Positions 16,338 through 25,113 of a stretch of DNA of 64,000 bases are shown here, piece by piece; position 1 is the first letter of the stretch, and each line of letters starts with the position of its first letter. Under the pieces are notes generated by a model. It searched no databases. It had not been told where the DNA came from and saw only the letters and a list, made by a program, of their open reading frames with translations. Made by a program: the position numbers and the translations under genes. Source of the DNA: UBA6055 sp965214085. Lineage in GTDB: Bacteria; Chloroflexota; Anaerolineae; Aggregatilineales; Phototrophicaceae. The stretch is from positions 124,001-188,000 of the forward strand of contig OZ243937.1 in the NCBI GenBank assembly GCA_965214085.1. Reading direction: 5' to 3'.

Positions 16338-18071
16338 ATGTCCAAACTCAACATCTTGCTGATTACATCCGACCAGCAGCACTGGAATACACTGGGGCAA
16401 TTTAACCCCGAGATTCAAACGCCGGCGCTCGACCGCCTGGCCGCGCAAGGCACGACCTTCACCCGCGCTTACTGCCCCAACCCGACCTGCACACCGACGC
16501 GCAGCAGCATGATCACGGGCAAGTATCCGTCCCAGCATGGCGCTTATTCGCTGGGCACAAAATTGCCGGAGAGCGAAGGCACGGTCGGCGAGATCTTCAG
16601 CGAGGCCGGCTACCGCACCGCGCTGGTGGGCAAGGCGCATTTCCAGCCCCTGCAATCCACCGACGAATACCCATCGCTGGAAGCGTATCCGACCCTGCAA
16701 GACCTTGACTTCTGGGCCGACTTCGAGGGACCCTTCTACGGCTTTGATCATGTCGAGCTGGCGCGCAACCACACCGACGAAGCCCATGTCGGCCAGCATT
16801 ACGCGCTGTGGATGGAAGAAAAAGGCTTGAGCAATTGGCGTGATTATTTCCTGCAGCCGACCGGCCACGTAGCCTCTCAACGCCGCAAATGGCTGATTCC
16901 CGAGCAATATCACTACAATGCCTGGATCGCCGAGCGCAGCCAATCCCTCCTCTCGCAATATAAGGACGCCGGCGAGCCTTTTTTCCTGTGGGCCAGCTTC
17001 TTCGATCCCCATCCCAAATACCTCGTCCCGGAGCCCTGGGACACGATGTACGATCCTGACGAGATCACCGTGCCCTCTGCCACGCCGGGCGAGCACGAAA
17101 ATAGTCCGCCCCATCTGCAACTGACGCAGCAGGCCAATCCCGATTTCTCTGCCTGGCAGGAACCGAATGGCGCCGGCTGCCACGGCTTCCACTCGCACCT
17201 GCATGACCGGGACGAATTGGCGCGGGATATCGCCTGCTATTACGGCATGGTCAGCTGCATGGACAAATACATCGGCGCCATCGTCGACCACTTGGACGAC
17301 TTGGGCTTGGCCGAGAATACGCTGGTCGTCTTCACCAGCGATCACGGGCATTATTTCGGGCAGCATGGGCTGGTCGCCAAAGGCGCTTTTCATTATGACG
17401 ATGGCATCCGCGTGCCCATGATCGCGCGTCTGCCGGATCGCATTCCGGCCGGGCGCCTCAGCCACAGCCTGCAATCGCTGGTCGATTACGCGCCGACTTT
17501 CCTCGACTATAGCGGCCTCTCCGTGCCTGCAGACATGACCGGCATCGCTCAACAGGCGATTTGGCAGAGCGACGAATCAGACGCGCGCGATCATGTCATC
17601 ATTGAGAATCGCCATCAGCCGACGACCCTGCATCTCAAGACGTATATCGACGAGCGCTACAAGCTGACGCTGTATTATGGGCGCGACTACGGTGAGATTT
17701 ATGACCTGCGGAACGACCCCGGCGAAGTCAACAATTTGTGGGCGGATGCCGACCTGCGCGCCGCGTTGACCGAGGCCTTCCTGCGCGCCGAGATGCAGAA
17801 AGAAGAGCCGCTCAGCCCCGAGAGCCTGTCGCTGCCGCAGAAGTCGCCAGCGATGTACGCCAAGAGCTGCAACCAGGGGGGCTGGCAAATCCGCTTCGAC
17901 CCCACTCAGAGTCGCTTCGAATTGTACGACCTGGCGCAGGATGAGGGACGGTCGCGAAATCTGTGGGGCGAGCCGGCTCAGCGCGGTAAACGGGCCGAGA
18001 TGGCGCGGGCGCTGCTCTTCAGCCGCTGGGGGTTGGAGCCGCTGTGGATGCCGCGCGTCGCCGGGGCTTGA
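16338..18071 (+). CDS. Sulfatase (alkaline-phosphatase superfamily, formylglycine type)
   Basis: 577 residues. The N-terminus NILLITSDQQHWNTLGQF gives the metal-binding Asp, followed by CTPTRSSMITGKYPSQHG, where the Cys is converted to formylglycine (C-x-P-x-R). A later VVFTSDHGHYFGQHGL supplies Asp and His for calcium and substrate, and the C-terminus has the usual IYDLRNDPGEVNNLW. There is no signal peptide, so it acts in the cytoplasm or its export is unusual. It hydrolyses sulfate esters of sugars or aromatics. The C-terminal region after 500 adds a second ELYDLAQDEGRSRNLWG block. It lies at the right border of the restriction island and converges on the second importer. Confidence 0.93.
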   Translation: MSKLNILLITSDQQHWNTLGQFNPEIQTPALDRLAAQGTTFTRAYCPNPTCTPTRSSMITGKYPSQHGAYSLGTKLPESEGTVGEIFSEAGYRTALVGKAHFQPLQSTDEYPSLEAYPTLQDLDFWADFEGPFYGFDHVELARNHTDEAHVGQHYALWMEEKGLSNWRDYFLQPTGHVASQRRKWLIPEQYHYNAWIAERSQSLLSQYKDAGEPFFLWASFFDPHPKYLVPEPWDTMYDPDEITVPSATPGEHENSPPHLQLTQQANPDFSAWQEPNGAGCHGFHSHLHDRDELARDIACYYGMVSCMDKYIGAIVDHLDDLGLAENTLVVFTSDHGHYFGQHGLVAKGAFHYDDGIRVPMIARLPDRIPAGRLSHSLQSLVDYAPTFLDYSGLSVPADMTGIAQQAIWQSDESDARDHVIIENRHQPTTLHLKTYIDERYKLTLYYGRDYGEIYDLRNDPGEVNNLWADADLRAALTEAFLRAEMQKEEPLSPESLSLPQKSPAMYAKSCNQGGWQIRFDPTQSRFELYDLAQDEGRSRNLWGEPAQRGKRAEMARALLFSRWGLEPLWMPRVAGA

Positions 18072-18076
18072 GTGCG

Positions 18077-18277
18077 TTACCCTCTGCGCACGACGACAAG
18101 GCCAATAGCCAGCGAGATCACCGTCGCCGCTTCTATCGGCAGAGCCGGCTCCATGAAGCGCAGCCAAAGCAGGTGAATGCCGATCAAGATCACCGCGCTG
18201 ATGAAGACGCGGTCAAAGGCGTTGGTATAGAAGGGCAAGAAGCCGTTGCGTTTGTAGGTTTGCGGGCGCTCGTCCAT
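18077..18277 (-). CDS. Small two-helix membrane protein of the ABC-importer operon
   Basis: 66 residues with two hydrophobic segments, AFDRVFISAVILIGIHLLWL (about 19-39) and PIEAATVISLAIGLVVV (about 47-63). The ATG is five bases after the permease stop, and the ribosome site AAAGGAA overlaps that stop, so it is coupled to the importer. Small membrane proteins often occur at the end of MalFG-type operons; their role is not known. No other similarity is recognised. Confidence 0.7.
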   Translation of the reverse strand: MDERPQTYKRNGFLPFYTNAFDRVFISAVILIGIHLLWLRFMEPALPIEAATVISLAIGLVVVRRG

Positions 18278-18281
18278 GTGC

Positions 18282-19136
18282 CTATTCCTTTACCGCGCCG
18301 AAGGTCAAACCCATGACGATATAGCGCTGCGCGAATATCACAATGATGGCGGAGGGAATCAGCGTCAGCATTGACATAGCCGCCAACTCGCCCCAATTTG
18401 TGCCTGTGACCGTGACGAATTCCGCCAGCGCGGTCGTGATGGTGCGCGCCTGTACGCTCGTCAGGTTGGCCGCAAAGAGGTACTCGTTCCAGGCGAATAT
18501 CCAGCTCAGTATCGCCGTTACCGCCAGGCCGGGCTCCGCCAGTGGCACGATGACGTGGCGCAGCACGCCCCACAAACCTGCCCCGTCGATCATGGCCGCG
18601 TCATCCAGCTCGATGGGAATGCCATCGACCACGCCCTTGAGCAGCCAGATAGCAAAGGGCAGGTTGAAGACGCAGTAGAGCAATATTAGGCCGAGCTGCG
18701 TATCGAACAGGGTCCAGTCGCCAATACGGAAGCTGCGCGTGAACATGAGGAATAGCGGCAGCAGAAAGGCGGCCGGCGGCGCCATGCGGTTGGTAATCAG
18801 CCAGAAGAAGATATTGTCCTTGCCCACCAGCTTGTAGCGCGAAAGGGCGTAAGTCGCCAGCAGCGCCAAGACCATGACCAGCAGGGCGTTGCAGGTCGAG
18901 ATTAGCAGCGAATTGCTCATGTAACGCTGGAAGCTGCTGTCGCCCAGCACATTGCTGTAATTCTCCAGGAAAATGCGGCTGATAGCCAGGTTGGGCCGCG
19001 CGAACAGTTCAACGCGGCTGCGCATGGAGACGACGAACATCCACCATATCGGTATTAGGGTCAGCAAGGTCATGAAGACCCAGAAAGCATAGGTCCCGAC
19101 CAGTTTTCGGAAGCGTTGCGCCGCGCTCTGGCTCAT
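18282..19136 (-). CDS. Carbohydrate ABC transporter permease (MalG type)
   Basis: 284 residues with six predicted helices and the cytoplasmic EAA loop IELDDAAMIDGAGLWGVLRHVIVPLAEPG that contacts the ATPase; the family C-terminus MGLTFGAVKE is intact. The start MSQSAAQRFRK overlaps the stop of the other permease (ATGA at 19133-19136); the open frame extends further upstream, but over that gene. Together with 19133-20005 it forms the transmembrane channel. No ATPase is encoded here, so a shared MsmX/MalK-like ATPase must be supplied from elsewhere. Confidence 0.93.
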   Translation of the reverse strand: MSQSAAQRFRKLVGTYAFWVFMTLLTLIPIWWMFVVSMRSRVELFARPNLAISRIFLENYSNVLGDSSFQRYMSNSLLISTCNALLVMVLALLATYALSRYKLVGKDNIFFWLITNRMAPPAAFLLPLFLMFTRSFRIGDWTLFDTQLGLILLYCVFNLPFAIWLLKGVVDGIPIELDDAAMIDGAGLWGVLRHVIVPLAEPGLAVTAILSWIFAWNEYLFAANLTSVQARTITTALAEFVTVTGTNWGELAAMSMLTLIPSAIIVIFAQRYIVMGLTFGAVKE

Positions 19137-20005
19137 TCGACTTCGTCCTTGCCTTGGCCCGATATGCCGATGAAAAGCAGCCAACACAGCACGATGGTCA
19201 GATAGAGGGTGATGATGGAAATGGACGAACCGTAGCCATAATCCGTGCGTGGGAAGACCACGCGCCAGATATAAATGCCGGTGAAACGAGTGCCCGGCCC
19301 GCCGCCCGCCAGCATCCACACTTCGTCAACTGTGCGGATTGCGTCCATGATGCGGATGAATATCGTCGTCAAGAGCACCGGCCGCAAGAAGGGCAGGGTG
19401 ACGTACCAGAAGACTTGGAAACGGTTGGCGCCGTCTACCTTCGCTTGCTCCACCGGCTCCTTGGGAATCGACGACAAACCGGCCAGCATGGTCAAAGTGA
19501 CGAAGGGCGTCCAGTGCCAGACGTCCATTATCACCGAGGTCAGCAGCGCCTGATCGGGATAGGTGCCGATGAGATACTCGATGTCGAACCAGCGATCGAG
19601 CAAGAATGGCACCGGTCCGAAACCCGGGATCACCAGCAAGCGCCAAATCGCGCCAACGGCAATCGGCGCCACCATCAGCGGGAAGGTATGGATGATGCGA
19701 AACAGAGACTTGCCGGGAAAATTGCGCGTCAGCATCTGCGCCAGGAAGAAGCCCAGCACAACTTCGCTGGCTATTGCGAATATGGCAAATTTTGCTGTCA
19801 AGCCGACGGAGTTTAAGAAGTCATCATCAAAGACCAGCCGGCGGAAATTGTCCAGCCCGTTGAAGCGCATGCCGTCTTCAGCGGCGAAGATATTCCATTC
19901 GTTAAAGCCAACGAACAAGACGTATAAGAAGGGCAAAAAGCCGAAAATAATCAGCACTATTAGGGTAGGGCTGAGCAGCAGCCAGCCGGTGCGCGGATTC
20001 CGCAT
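19133..20005 (-). CDS. Carbohydrate ABC transporter permease (MalF type)
   Basis: 290 residues. It begins GWLLLSPTLIVLIIFGFLPF, the usual first helix. The EAA loop is EPVEQAKVDGANRFQVFWYV, followed by the conserved LPFLRPVLLT. It pairs with the MalG-type permease whose start overlaps its stop. Only a hairpin-containing gap of 73 bases separates it from the upstream binding-protein gene. Confidence 0.93.
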   Translation of the reverse strand: MRNPRTGWLLLSPTLIVLIIFGFLPFLYVLFVGFNEWNIFAAEDGMRFNGLDNFRRLVFDDDFLNSVGLTAKFAIFAIASEVVLGFFLAQMLTRNFPGKSLFRIIHTFPLMVAPIAVGAIWRLLVIPGFGPVPFLLDRWFDIEYLIGTYPDQALLTSVIMDVWHWTPFVTLTMLAGLSSIPKEPVEQAKVDGANRFQVFWYVTLPFLRPVLLTTIFIRIMDAIRTVDEVWMLAGGGPGTRFTGIYIWRVVFPRTDYGYGSSISIITLYLTIVLCWLLFIGISGQGKDEVE

Positions 20006-20030
20006 CTATTGCTTCCCGATTCGATAAGAA

Positions 20031-20058
20031 AACAGGGTGACGAAATCGCCACCCTGTT
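20031..20058 (-). terminator. Hairpin after binding-protein gene (attenuator/mRNA stabiliser)
   Basis: On the reverse strand AACAGGGTG pairs with CACCCTGTT, and the stem can extend inward through CGA/TCG around a short loop. TTCTTAT follows. It sits between the binding-protein stop and the permease start and would lower expression of the permeases relative to the binding protein. Confidence 0.7.
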
Positions 20059-20078
20059 CGAATACTCGGTGAAACGGC

Positions 20079-21515
20079 TTACATGCCGTAACCCAAACGG
20101 TCGAGCTCTTCGTCCACAGCCGCCGCAGCTTGCGACAGGGCCTCAGCCGGGCTCAGCTCGCCCAGGATGGCGCGTTGGATGAAGGGATCGATGACTTCAC
20201 GTACCTGCGCGTGGAAGGGGAAGGGCGGCGCTCCGGCAAACAGCGGGCCCTGCTCTTCCAGGAGCGTGTAGTAGCCATCAACCTTGGCGTCCTGCTCGGC
20301 GATCAGCGGATCATCGAAGGTGGCCGTGTGGGTGATGCGCGCGCCCGCGGCAGCCCATTCCGCTTGTACCGACTGCTGACCGATGAACTGCAGCCAAAGC
20401 AGCGTAGCTTCCTTATTGCGCGAAGAATGCGGGATGCCAAAAGCGCCGCCGTCATAATAGCCGATGTAGCCATCGCCCATCATGGCGTCGTCGATAACGC
20501 CTTCCGCCGTGACGGGCAGCCGAACGCCAACATTGCCGGTGACATTCGAGCGACTCTCATCAGTGGCGATCCAGGCGGCGTTTTCGCCATAGACCCAACC
20601 CTGCGCGGCGCGGCCAGCGGCAAACGTCGACGCAACTTCGTCCCAAGTGCTCGAGGTGGCCTCGGGCGGGGCGAATTCCAGCATACTCAGCCAGAACGTC
20701 AGCGCCTCAACAGCCGTGTCGCCATCCAGCGCGCCGCCATTGGCGCTCTGTGCCGTGCCGGCGTCCAGGTTGATGCCCCAGTTGTACAAGCCAAAGGAGG
20801 GACCAATCGATTCGAGGAATTCGTAGGTCGAAGCCGGGTGACCTGTCGAACCCTGCACGGTCGTGCCCCAGAGATCCATGTCCATGCTCTCGCCGTAGCC
20901 GGTGAAGAATTCGGCATTGTCGCGGTACTGGTCAAAGCTCTCGGCCGGCGCCAGCGGATAGCCGTATGCTTCCTCGAAAGCGGCCATGATATCGGCATTC
21001 TCGAAGAGGTCCTGGCGATAGAGGTAGACTTTGACGAAGGCTTCCATCGGCACGCCGAAGAGGTCGCCGTCAGCGTTCTTGAAGTAGTCGGCAAAGCTGG
21101 TGAATTCGCTCTCGTCGTAGCCTTCATAAGCCAAGTCCGGGTGGTCGGTGGCGAATTGCGTCAGGTTTACCAGGTAATCCTGCGCCAGGTAGGAATAGAT
21201 GATGTCCTGCTCAATGTAGACGAAGTCATAGATGCCGGTGTCGGCTTCCATGTCGTTGATCGCCTTGGAATACATCTGATCCCAGGACGTGGTCTCGAAT
21301 TCTACATTGATGCCGGTCAGCTCGGTGAATTGCGCCGCCAGTACATCGGCCACGTAATTCGAAGGCGGCGTGCTTTCGGATACGCCGCGGATGGTCGCGC
21401 CGGCGTAGGGTGCGGCCGCGTCTGCCCACCAGTCGTGCATGTCTGCCGTAACCAGGCTCATGTTGGCCAGCAGCGCGAAGGTGAGGAGAAGTACAATGGT
21501 GAAGATTCGTTTCAT
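20079..21515 (-). CDS. Extracellular solute-binding protein of a carbohydrate ABC importer (family 1)
   Basis: 478 residues with a signal peptide (MKRIFTIVLLLTFALLANMS, cleavage near VTADMH). The mature protein has the type II binding-protein pattern: an early TIRGVSESTPPSNYVADVLA and ELTGINVEFETTSWDQMYSK, a hinge DLFGVPMEAFVKVYLYRQDL, and a C-terminal AFGIPHSSRNKEATLLWLQF. It lacks a lipobox. AGGAG lies eight bases before the ATG. It is the first gene of a four-gene operon with two permeases and a small membrane protein. The ligand is probably an oligosaccharide or polyol; not determinable. Confidence 0.93.
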   Translation of the reverse strand: MKRIFTIVLLLTFALLANMSLVTADMHDWWADAAAPYAGATIRGVSESTPPSNYVADVLAAQFTELTGINVEFETTSWDQMYSKAINDMEADTGIYDFVYIEQDIIYSYLAQDYLVNLTQFATDHPDLAYEGYDESEFTSFADYFKNADGDLFGVPMEAFVKVYLYRQDLFENADIMAAFEEAYGYPLAPAESFDQYRDNAEFFTGYGESMDMDLWGTTVQGSTGHPASTYEFLESIGPSFGLYNWGINLDAGTAQSANGGALDGDTAVEALTFWLSMLEFAPPEATSSTWDEVASTFAAGRAAQGWVYGENAAWIATDESRSNVTGNVGVRLPVTAEGVIDDAMMGDGYIGYYDGGAFGIPHSSRNKEATLLWLQFIGQQSVQAEWAAAGARITHTATFDDPLIAEQDAKVDGYYTLLEEQGPLFAGAPPFPFHAQVREVIDPFIQRAILGELSPAEALSQAAAAVDEELDRLGYGM

Positions 21516-21557
21516 GATGAGTCTCCTAAACAGAATCGAATAGTGAACGGTAAACTT

Positions 21558-21576
21558 GCTGGAGTTAGGCTCCAGC
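21558..21576 (-). promoter_or_regulatory. Perfect 7-bp inverted repeat in the importer leader
   Basis: GCTGGAG and CTCCAGC separated by five bases, located between the predicted -10 box and the binding-protein start. It may be an operator or a leader hairpin. Confidence 0.45.
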
Positions 21577-21584
21577 GAAGAAGA

Positions 21585-21612
21585 ATTGTATCAGGATTGT
21601 GCGAAATTGTAA
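21585..21612 (-). promoter_or_regulatory. Promoter of the second importer operon
   Basis: On the reverse strand, -35 TTACAA, a 16-base spacer and -10 TACAAT, about 70 bases before the ATG of the binding protein. Confidence 0.5.
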
Positions 21613-21723
21613 GACGCGGTTGCGCTGCGTCAAACTATGTTAATAGTCGAATCAATAAAACATTTGTGCATGGGAGTGATTTCTGGCATAATTTTGTAAA
21701 CGATGTATACACAGGTGCTTTGC

Positions 21724-22233
21724 TTGACTGACACCGTTAGCCCAGAAAAACGAAGCCAAGTGATGGCGCGGGTTGGGAGCAAGGATACTAAACCCGAACT
21801 ATTGATAAGAAAGGGATTGCATGCGAGGGGTTTCCGATACCGCTTGCACGTTAAGCGTCTCCCCGGCAAGCCCGATCTTGTATTCCCGCGCTATAAGTCC
21901 GTCATCCAGATTAATGGATGTTTCTGGCATGGTCATGACTGCCCGCGGTGTCGAATGCCAAATTCCAATACTGAGTATTGGAATCGAAAAATCGCCAGAA
22001 ATAGGGAACGTGATATCTCAAATCACCAGTTGCTCCTAGATAAGGGGTGGCGGGTGCTGACGATTTGGGAATGCGCGCTGACGGGCAAATTGAAGTTGGA
22101 GTTGCATAAGATTCTTGGCATAACTTCCGATTGGCTCTTGTCGATGAATTCAACCTGCGAAATAGCTGGTGAAGCTGTGGATTCCAAGCTGAATTTTACC
22201 GAGAAATCGAATCATGACCCGAGCTATAAGTGA
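21724..22233 (+). CDS. vsr: Very short patch repair (Vsr) endonuclease
   Basis: 169 residues from a TTG start, which gives the family N-terminus MTDTVSPEKRSQVM; an ATG at 21703 is open but has no family match, and AGGTG precedes the TTG. Active-site positions agree with the Escherichia coli enzyme by number: Asp51 in PGKPDLVF and His69 in NGCFWHGHDC, with zinc ligands Cys66, His71 and Cys73. Vsr nicks beside T:G mismatches that arise from deamination of 5-methylcytosine. It is normally found with a C5-cytosine methylase, but none is present in the window. The gene is A+T-richer than its surroundings. The gap to 22354 holds nothing recognisable. Confidence 0.93.
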   Translation: MTDTVSPEKRSQVMARVGSKDTKPELLIRKGLHARGFRYRLHVKRLPGKPDLVFPRYKSVIQINGCFWHGHDCPRCRMPNSNTEYWNRKIARNRERDISNHQLLLDKGWRVLTIWECALTGKLKLELHKILGITSDWLLSMNSTCEIAGEAVDSKLNFTEKSNHDPSYK

Positions 22234-22354
22234 GCGTAGCGTAAGACCGGGCATTAGGCGTACACTCTGGGCGCATGCGCGGCGACTCGAACTGCTAGCC
22301 ATGACCAGACTAGAGGATTTTGAACATCGAGATGAACCTTAACTCTCCAAAGTT

Positions 22355-23713
22355 CTAGGTCAGTTCACTCGCCTGCGAAATCGCATCGCCCATCGTATTG
22401 ATCACAATATCGACTTCCTCCGCCGAGATGCACAGCGGCGGCGAGAAGGCAATCGCGGCGCCCAGCGGACGAGCGCGCAAGCCCATTTCCAACGCGGTAT
22501 CGCTGATCTTGGCCGCCATCGCTGCGTCCGGCTCGCGGCTTTCCTTGCTCGTCACCACGTCGATACCAGCCATCAGCCCCATGCCGCGCGCGTTGTCGAT
22601 GTGCGGGAATTCGTCCACCAGAGACTGCAAGCCAGCCAGCAATCGCTCGCCCATCCGCCGGCTGTTCTCCAGCAAGCCCTCGCGCTCCATAATGTCGATA
22701 TTGGCTATGCCGACCGCGCAAGCCGCCGCGTGCCCGGAATAGGTATAACCGTGCATCCAGCTCTGGTCTTCCGGCGCGTTCAAGATCACATCGCGGATCT
22801 CGTCTGTCACCTGAATGCCGCCGAGGGGCATATAACCGCTGGTCACGCCCTTGGCGAATTGCATGATATCGGGCTGGATGCCATATTCGTCGCTGCCGAA
22901 CCAGTTGCCGGTGCGCCCGAAGCCGCAGATCACCTCATCGACGATCAGCAGCACTTCATGGCGCTTGCATATCTCAGCCACCAACTCAAAGTAGCCGTCA
23001 TCAGGCACGACCAGGCCGCCAGCGCCCTGAATCGGCTCGGCGATGAAAGCCGCCACCGTATCCGCGCCTTCCAGCAGGATGCGCTCTTCCAGCGCCCGCG
23101 CCGCTGCCTGTGCCACGCTCTCGCCGTCGTGAACAGCGCCGGCATAGCGATAACCGTTGGGGTCGGGCACGTGGATGAAGCCATCGAGCACGCCGCCGAA
23201 CATGGTATGAAACTTGCTCATGCCGGTGGCGCTGGTCGCCGCCAGCGTCATCCCGTGATAGCCATTTAAGCGCGAGATGATCTTCTTCTTCTTCACCTTG
23301 CCCAGTTGATACCAGTAGAAAATCGCCGTCTTGAATGAGCTGTCGCTGGATTCCGATCCGCCCGAAGTGAAGTAGGTGAAATTCATATTGGGGCGGAAGA
23401 AACCCGCCAGCTTGTCCGCCAATTGCGCCGAAGCGGGGTTGGTCATGCCGGCGAATCCGGAGTTGTAGGCGATATCGAGCATCTGTTCATAAGCGACTTT
23501 GGGCAGCTCTTTGTTGCCATAGCCGATATTGACATTCCACAGGCTGGCCATGGCGTCGAGGATTTCGCGGCCATCGGTCGTATAGAGCCAGACGCCATCG
23601 CCCCGCTCAACCATGGCGGCGCCGTCCGTGCGCGTGGGATGATGCAAGGGGTGGAGTTGTTGCCGGTCTTGCTCGATCAGCAGCGCGTGATTGGTGTCGC
23701 TCATCGTAGTCAA
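22355..23713 (-). CDS. Class III PLP-dependent aminotransferase
   Basis: 452 residues. It has the omega-aminotransferase layout: substrate-gate region SLWNVNIGYGNKELPKVAYE, phosphate-binding TYFTSGGSESSDSSFKTA, YHGMTLAATSATGM, AFIAEPIQGAGGLV, and VDEVICGFGRTGNWFG before the PLP lysine in FAKGVTSGYMPLGG. Such enzymes use beta-alanine, taurine, putrescine or similar amines with pyruvate or 2-oxoglutarate. It is a single gene on this strand, with a repeat element upstream. The substrate is not assigned. Confidence 0.93.
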   Translation of the reverse strand: MTTMSDTNHALLIEQDRQQLHPLHHPTRTDGAAMVERGDGVWLYTTDGREILDAMASLWNVNIGYGNKELPKVAYEQMLDIAYNSGFAGMTNPASAQLADKLAGFFRPNMNFTYFTSGGSESSDSSFKTAIFYWYQLGKVKKKKIISRLNGYHGMTLAATSATGMSKFHTMFGGVLDGFIHVPDPNGYRYAGAVHDGESVAQAAARALEERILLEGADTVAAFIAEPIQGAGGLVVPDDGYFELVAEICKRHEVLLIVDEVICGFGRTGNWFGSDEYGIQPDIMQFAKGVTSGYMPLGGIQVTDEIRDVILNAPEDQSWMHGYTYSGHAAACAVGIANIDIMEREGLLENSRRMGERLLAGLQSLVDEFPHIDNARGMGLMAGIDVVTSKESREPDAAMAAKISDTALEMGLRARPLGAAIAFSPPLCISAEEVDIVINTMGDAISQASELT

Positions 23714-23789
23714 CTCTTTCTCCGCTGAGTAATACAGTAAATCATAGCCGATTTCTCGCTTTGTTTCGACTGTATTCCTTGGCTTGACA

Positions 23790-24038
23790 GGGCAATCGCA
23801 TCAAATTGAATCTTGAGACAATGAACCTTTTACCAACTTAAATCTAAGCACAGAGGCACAGCGAGCACAGAGAAAGTCTATCACATAATATATTGTGAAA
23901 TTGCTCTTCAATTTTGAACCTTATGATAAGCATTTTATCCATTTGTATGTCGATGCTAGAGGAGTGCTTCCCCGAACAAACTTAAACTCTGTGTTCTCGG
24001 CGCCTCTTTGGTGAAAAAATATATTGATGCGATTGCCC
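23790..24038. mobile_element. MITE-like element 2, copy 1 (249 bp, 15-bp perfect terminal inverted repeats)
   Basis: GGGCAATCGCATCAA at 23790-23804 is the exact reverse complement of 24024-24038. Inside are a CACAGAG-type repeat (about 23850-23875) and a core starting AAGTCTATCACATAA and ending TTCAATTTTGAACC, which recurs at 49771-49807 in a second copy. It is A+T-rich, has no gene, and fills most of the gap between the aminotransferase and the glycosyltransferase. Confidence 0.65.
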
Positions 24039-24069
24039 TGCTTGGCTAGACCATCAACTGGCGGCGGCG

Positions 24070-25113
24070 TCACAGTCGCTTGAGCGCATCCTTGACGGCG
24101 CGCGGCAGCAATCTCGCGAGTATGCGCTTGAGGCGGGTACGCGCCTGGCGCAGCCACAGCGCCGGGCGATTCGCCGACATCACCAGCAAGCGGCCGATGC
24201 GATAACGCGGCGAGTTGAGCAGCGCCTCAATATCGGCGCGGGGCCGTAAATCATAGCGAGATTGCGGACTGTTGAGGTCGCGCCACATTTGAAGGGCTTG
24301 CGGCGGATGCGCGCCCGGGAAGCGATACAAGCAGCCCGGGAACTCGTAAACATTATGCGCGTGATAGGGACGGCGCAGCGCGAAATAGGTCTCCTCCGCC
24401 CATTCCAGAATCTGCCGCCGTTGCGCCCATTCCGCCCGGCGGTAGTACTCGCATTTTTCGCGCACCTGTTTGGGCAGCAGCAGGGAATAGTGATAGAGAT
24501 GAATGCCGCGCGCCAAAAGCTCTTTTGCGCGGATCCAATGCTGCTGTCGCAGGTCCCGCCCTTGCGCGTCCACGACGGTGGGCGGCCGATGCGTGACGTA
24601 GCGGTAGCCAGCGCCCCATTTGAAAAGACGATGAAACTCGGCCTCTCCCCGCCGTAAATACCAACTGTCGACGCGATAATCGGGCGCGGCCCAAAAGAAT
24701 ACTGATTCAAAGGAGACGGCTGTTATGGAGGGCTGCTCGCTCAGCAAATCGCAGATGGCTTCGATATCCCCCGGCTGATAAAACTCGTCGACATCCACCT
24801 GCCACAGATAGTCGCCGGTCGCGCGCTGGGCGTAGGCTTGGGACATCTCATCCTTCTCCGACCAGAAGCCGTCGCGCGTCACAATGATGAGCTTGTCCTG
24901 CGGGTCTTCTTCGGCTTTGAAGGCGCGCAGGCTGTCGAGCGTGCCGTCCAGCGAATGCCCGTCTGCGCTGGCGATGTTGGCCGCGCCCGGTGCCGCGCCT
25001 TCTACCACGATGATTTCATGCGCGTATGGATACAGCGCGCGCAGCGTATAGCGCGTGAAGGGCTCGCCATTCAGCACGATCATGCCAAAGCTGATGCGGG
25101 GAAATCGGCTCAC
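24070..25113 (-). CDS. Glycosyltransferase family 2-like protein
   Basis: 347 residues. The N-terminus ISFGMIVLNGEPFTRYTLRA is the GT-A start, and the DXD-like nucleotide-sugar/metal motif is in YLWQVDVDEFYQPGDIE. The C-terminal 100 residues are basic (RTRLKRILARLLPRAVK) and could bind the membrane surface. Its ATG overlaps the stop of the upstream family 4 glycosyltransferase, so the two work together, probably on a surface polysaccharide or glycolipid. Donor and acceptor are unknown. Confidence 0.85.
   Translation of the reverse strand: MSRFPRISFGMIVLNGEPFTRYTLRALYPYAHEIIVVEGAAPGAANIASADGHSLDGTLDSLRAFKAEEDPQDKLIIVTRDGFWSEKDEMSQAYAQRATGDYLWQVDVDEFYQPGDIEAICDLLSEQPSITAVSFESVFFWAAPDYRVDSWYLRRGEAEFHRLFKWGAGYRYVTHRPPTVVDAQGRDLRQQHWIRAKELLARGIHLYHYSLLLPKQVREKCEYYRRAEWAQRRQILEWAEETYFALRRPYHAHNVYEFPGCLYRFPGAHPPQALQMWRDLNSPQSRYDLRPRADIEALLNSPRYRIGRLLVMSANRPALWLRQARTRLKRILARLLPRAVKDALKRL

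Noticed and set aside
20130..21731. 533-codon open frame opposite the second binding-protein gene
   Set aside because: It is the antisense of a well-supported binding protein with signal peptide and promoter; its translation is low-complexity and without any family motif. High-GC genes here often leave long open antisense frames.
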